In this document: positions 14,594 through 15,786 of the stretch, in pieces
Layout of the letters: every line of letters begins with the position of its first letter
Numbering within the stretch: position 1 is the first letter of the stretch
Program-made: the position numbers and the translations under genes
The notes under the pieces: generated by a model
The model's database searches: none
The model's input: only the letters and a program-made list of their open reading frames with translations
Told to the model about the DNA's origin: nothing
NCBI GenBank assembly: GCA_005883775.1
Contig: VBEU01000048.1
Coordinates: forward strand, 1 to 15,786
Reading direction: 5' to 3'
Length of the DNA stretch: 15,786 bases
From: Chloroflexota bacterium
GTDB lineage: Bacteria > Chloroflexota > Limnocylindria > P2-11E

Positions 14594-14624
14594 TATATAG
14601 ACACACTCACGTCATTGATGTCAA
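14594..14624 (-). promoter_or_regulatory. Sigma70-type promoter of the micropeptide gene
   Basis: On the - strand a consensus TTGACA (14619-14624) precedes TATATA (14594-14599, spacing 19) or TCTATA (14596-14601, spacing 17). Transcription would start about 30 bases before the ATG. A 7-bp direct repeat, TCATTGA at 14583-14589 and 14612-14618, brackets the -10 region and might be an operator; this is speculative. Confidence 0.72.
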
Positions 14625-14644
14625 CAGAGCTGACCGGAAAGAGT

Positions 14645-14887
14645 TCAAGCGGTCGTCGGCGGAACCTCGGTCCGTAACCGCTCGGCGATGCGTCGTCGGA
14701 GCTCCGCGGGAGCGACATCGGAGGTCCCGCAGTCGCGGATCACCTTCAGGAAGCGCTCTTCGAAGGCGAGGTTGTCGCCGCAGTCGGTGCAACCTTCGAG
14801 GTGGCTCGCCACTTGTTTACGCTCGTTTGACCCGAGCTCCTGGTCGAGGAACGCATACAGCTTCTCGAGGCAATCGTCGCAGTCCAT
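14645..14887 (-). CDS. rsrA: Zinc-binding redox anti-sigma factor, RsrA type
   Basis: RsrA-type proteins hold the sigma factor SigR inactive under reducing conditions and release it when thiols are oxidised. The 80-residue protein has the zinc anti-sigma motif His29-x3-Cys33-x2-Cys36. Cys3 aligns with the N-terminal redox cysteine (Cys11) of Streptomyces RsrA, and Cys53 with its late cysteine pair. The segment DCDDCLEKLYAFLDQEL resembles RsrA closely. The ATG is preceded by GGAGGGG overlapping the sigR stop (gap 9 nt), so translation is coupled and the pair is likely made in equal amounts. Confidence 0.88.
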   Translation of the reverse strand: MDCDDCLEKLYAFLDQELGSNERKQVASHLEGCTDCGDNLAFEERFLKVIRDCGTSDVAPAELRRRIAERLRTEVPPTTA

Positions 14888-14896
14888 CCGCCCCTC

Positions 14897-15475
14897 CTAG
14901 TCCGGCCGTGGCCCGCTGGTCCGAAGCGCGGCGATCCCACGCTCGCGGGCCAGGTCGAAGAGCCGCTGCTGCAGGAACTTTCGCCCGCGGTGAAGCCGCG
15001 ACATCACCGTCCCGATCGGAACGCCCACCATCTCGGCGATCTCTTTATAGGAGAACCCCTCCACATCGAGGAGGACCGTGGTCCGGAACTTCTCCGGAAG
15101 GGCCGCGAGCGCCTCTTTCACCTCGCTCGAGACGATCCCATCGAGGAATTCCTTCTCCGGATCAGAGGAATTCGACCCAGTCTCCTGTGACATCCGCCGG
15201 TAGAGCGAGAACTCGTCGACGTCGTCCAGCTCAGCGGTCTGAGGCTGCCGGGAGCGCTTTCGGTATGCGTTGATGAAGGTGTTCGTCAGGATGCGGAAAA
15301 GCCAGGCCTTGAGGTTGGTACCTGGCGTGAACTGCTCGCGAAAGCGAAGGGCTCGGATATAAGTCTCCTGCACGAGATCTTCGGCGTCCGCCTCCGATCG
15401 GGTCATCCGGAGCGCCGTTCGGTACAGCGCATCGATGTAGGAGAGTGCCTCGCTCTCGAACGCGTCCTCGGCCAT
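14897..15475 (-). CDS. sigR: ECF sigma factor, SigR/SigH type
   Basis: This 192-residue sigma factor has region 2 at about residues 10-75, with DAEDLVQETY (30-39) and the distinctive PGTNLKAWLFRILTNTFIN block, which is nearly identical to actinobacterial SigR and SigH. Region 4 lies at about 128-172, with the helix-turn-helix FSYKEIAEMVGVPIGTVMSRL. SigR responds to thiol-oxidative stress and turns on thioredoxin and other repair genes. The start at ATG 15475 lacks a strong Shine-Dalgarno. The cognate anti-sigma gene follows directly. A promoter of the SigR consensus lies just upstream, implying autoregulation. Confidence 0.93.
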   Translation of the reverse strand: MAEDAFESEALSYIDALYRTALRMTRSEADAEDLVQETYIRALRFREQFTPGTNLKAWLFRILTNTFINAYRKRSRQPQTAELDDVDEFSLYRRMSQETGSNSSDPEKEFLDGIVSSEVKEALAALPEKFRTTVLLDVEGFSYKEIAEMVGVPIGTVMSRLHRGRKFLQQRLFDLARERGIAALRTSGPRPD

Positions 15476-15491
15476 CCGGTCACTTTATCCC

Positions 15492-15517
15492 AACGTCGCC
15501 GGCATTCCCGCAATTCC
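15492..15517 (-). promoter_or_regulatory. SigR-consensus promoter of sigR-rsrA
   Basis: On the - strand GGAAT (15513-15517) is followed by exactly 18 bases and then GTT (15492-15494), preceded by C. This equals the published Streptomyces SigR consensus GGAAT-N18-GTT. It sits 16 nt upstream of the sigR ATG, giving a very short leader. A second GGAAT seven bases further on lacks a matching GTT. Confidence 0.82.
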
Positions 15518-15533
15518 CGATACGCTCGGATGA

Positions 15534-15786
15534 GTGGACCGCCGGCGCCTCCGCGCGATCGCCCGTCGTCTCGCTAAGGCGTATGGCACACCGCCACCAC
15601 CTCGACACCTGCCGCCGCTCGAGGAGCTCGTCCTGACCGTGCTCTCCCAGCACACGAGCGACACGAATCGTGATCGTGCCTACGCGGATCTCCGGCGACG
15701 CTTCGCTGACTGGGACGAGGTCGCGGACGCGCCGCTCCCTGCGCTCGCGCGAGCGATCCGTCGCGGCGGTCTCGGCCCCGCGAAGG
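15534..15786 (+). CDS. Second endonuclease III-like glycosylase, N-terminal part (3' end outside window)
   Basis: Eighty-four codons run from GTG 15534 to the window edge without a stop; TGA at 15531-15533 fixes GTG as the first possible start. The segment PPLEELVLTVLSQHTSDTNR (about 23-42) is the N-terminal HhH-GPD glycosylase core, followed by ALARAIRRGGLGPAK, the region leading to the helix-hairpin-helix. The catalytic Lys and Asp and any iron-sulfur loop are outside. The protein differs clearly from the nth product at 13418 and belongs to the LSQ(N/H)TSD-type subgroup. TACGCT at 15521-15526 ends seven bases before GTG and might be the -10 of a leaderless transcript. It is divergent from sigR across a 58-bp gap. 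Confidence 0.82.
   Translation, partial: MDRRRLRAIARRLAKAYGTPPPPRHLPPLEELVLTVLSQHTSDTNRDRAYADLRRRFADWDEVADAPLPALARAIRRGGLGPAK

Noticed and set aside
15445..15636. + strand frame of 63 codons at the right end
   Set aside because: Low-complexity translation; the glycosylase frame from 15534 explains the region and stays open to the edge.
1..15786. Mobile element, prophage, CRISPR array or biosynthetic cluster
   Set aside because: No transposase, integrase, regularly spaced repeats, cas genes or cluster enzymes were seen; all larger genes are housekeeping, transport or stress genes.

Overview
The window is ordinary-looking bacterial chromosome, high in G+C (roughly two thirds by eye), densely coded, with no phage, transposon or CRISPR signal. 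The lineage cannot be fixed from the sequence. The SigR/RsrA pair and the Lgt proteins look actinobacterial or Chloroflexota-like. The programmed frameshift kept in prfB argues against typical high-GC actinomycetes, which as I recall often lack it. A Chloroflexota-type lineage is a reasonable guess and no more.

Left part (1-5447, + strand): the 3' end of secA; a 210-nt spacer rich in inverted repeats; two tandem lgt genes that overlap by four bases, the second apparently starting at CTG; an extended SDR/NAD-epimerase-like gene; then a probable three-gene set of a 65-residue protein with eight cysteines, prfB (release factor 2, split by a +1 frameshift site at CTTTGAC) and a YtxH-like membrane protein. 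A 97-nt rod-shaped inverted repeat fills the gap between ytxH and the convergent cca gene.

Middle part (5588-13375, - strand): transcription order is an M19 membrane-dipeptidase homologue, then livK-livH-livM-livG-livF, a complete branched-chain amino acid (or related amino acid/amide) ABC importer, then cca 26 nt further on. livK has a candidate sigma70-type promoter. A perfect 11-bp hairpin lies between livK and livH and could affect expression of the downstream genes. The binding protein LivK is a lipoprotein, so it is a substrate for the Lgt enzymes encoded nearby.

Right part (13376-15786): an endonuclease III gene (nth) on +, overlapped at its 3' end by a convergent small membrane-protein gene; a 15-residue lysine-rich peptide gene on - with its own promoter, a near-perfect Shine-Dalgarno and two tandem intrinsic terminators; an rsrA-type zinc anti-sigma gene and its sigR-type ECF sigma factor on -, with a promoter matching the published SigR consensus (GGAAT-N18-GTT) just upstream; and, divergent from sigR, the 5' part of a second endonuclease III-like gene cut by the window edge.

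The most unusual items are the lysine-rich micropeptide transcription unit, the eight-cysteine protein next to prfB, the rod-shaped repeat beside cca, the asymmetric lgt pair, and the autoregulatory SigR site.
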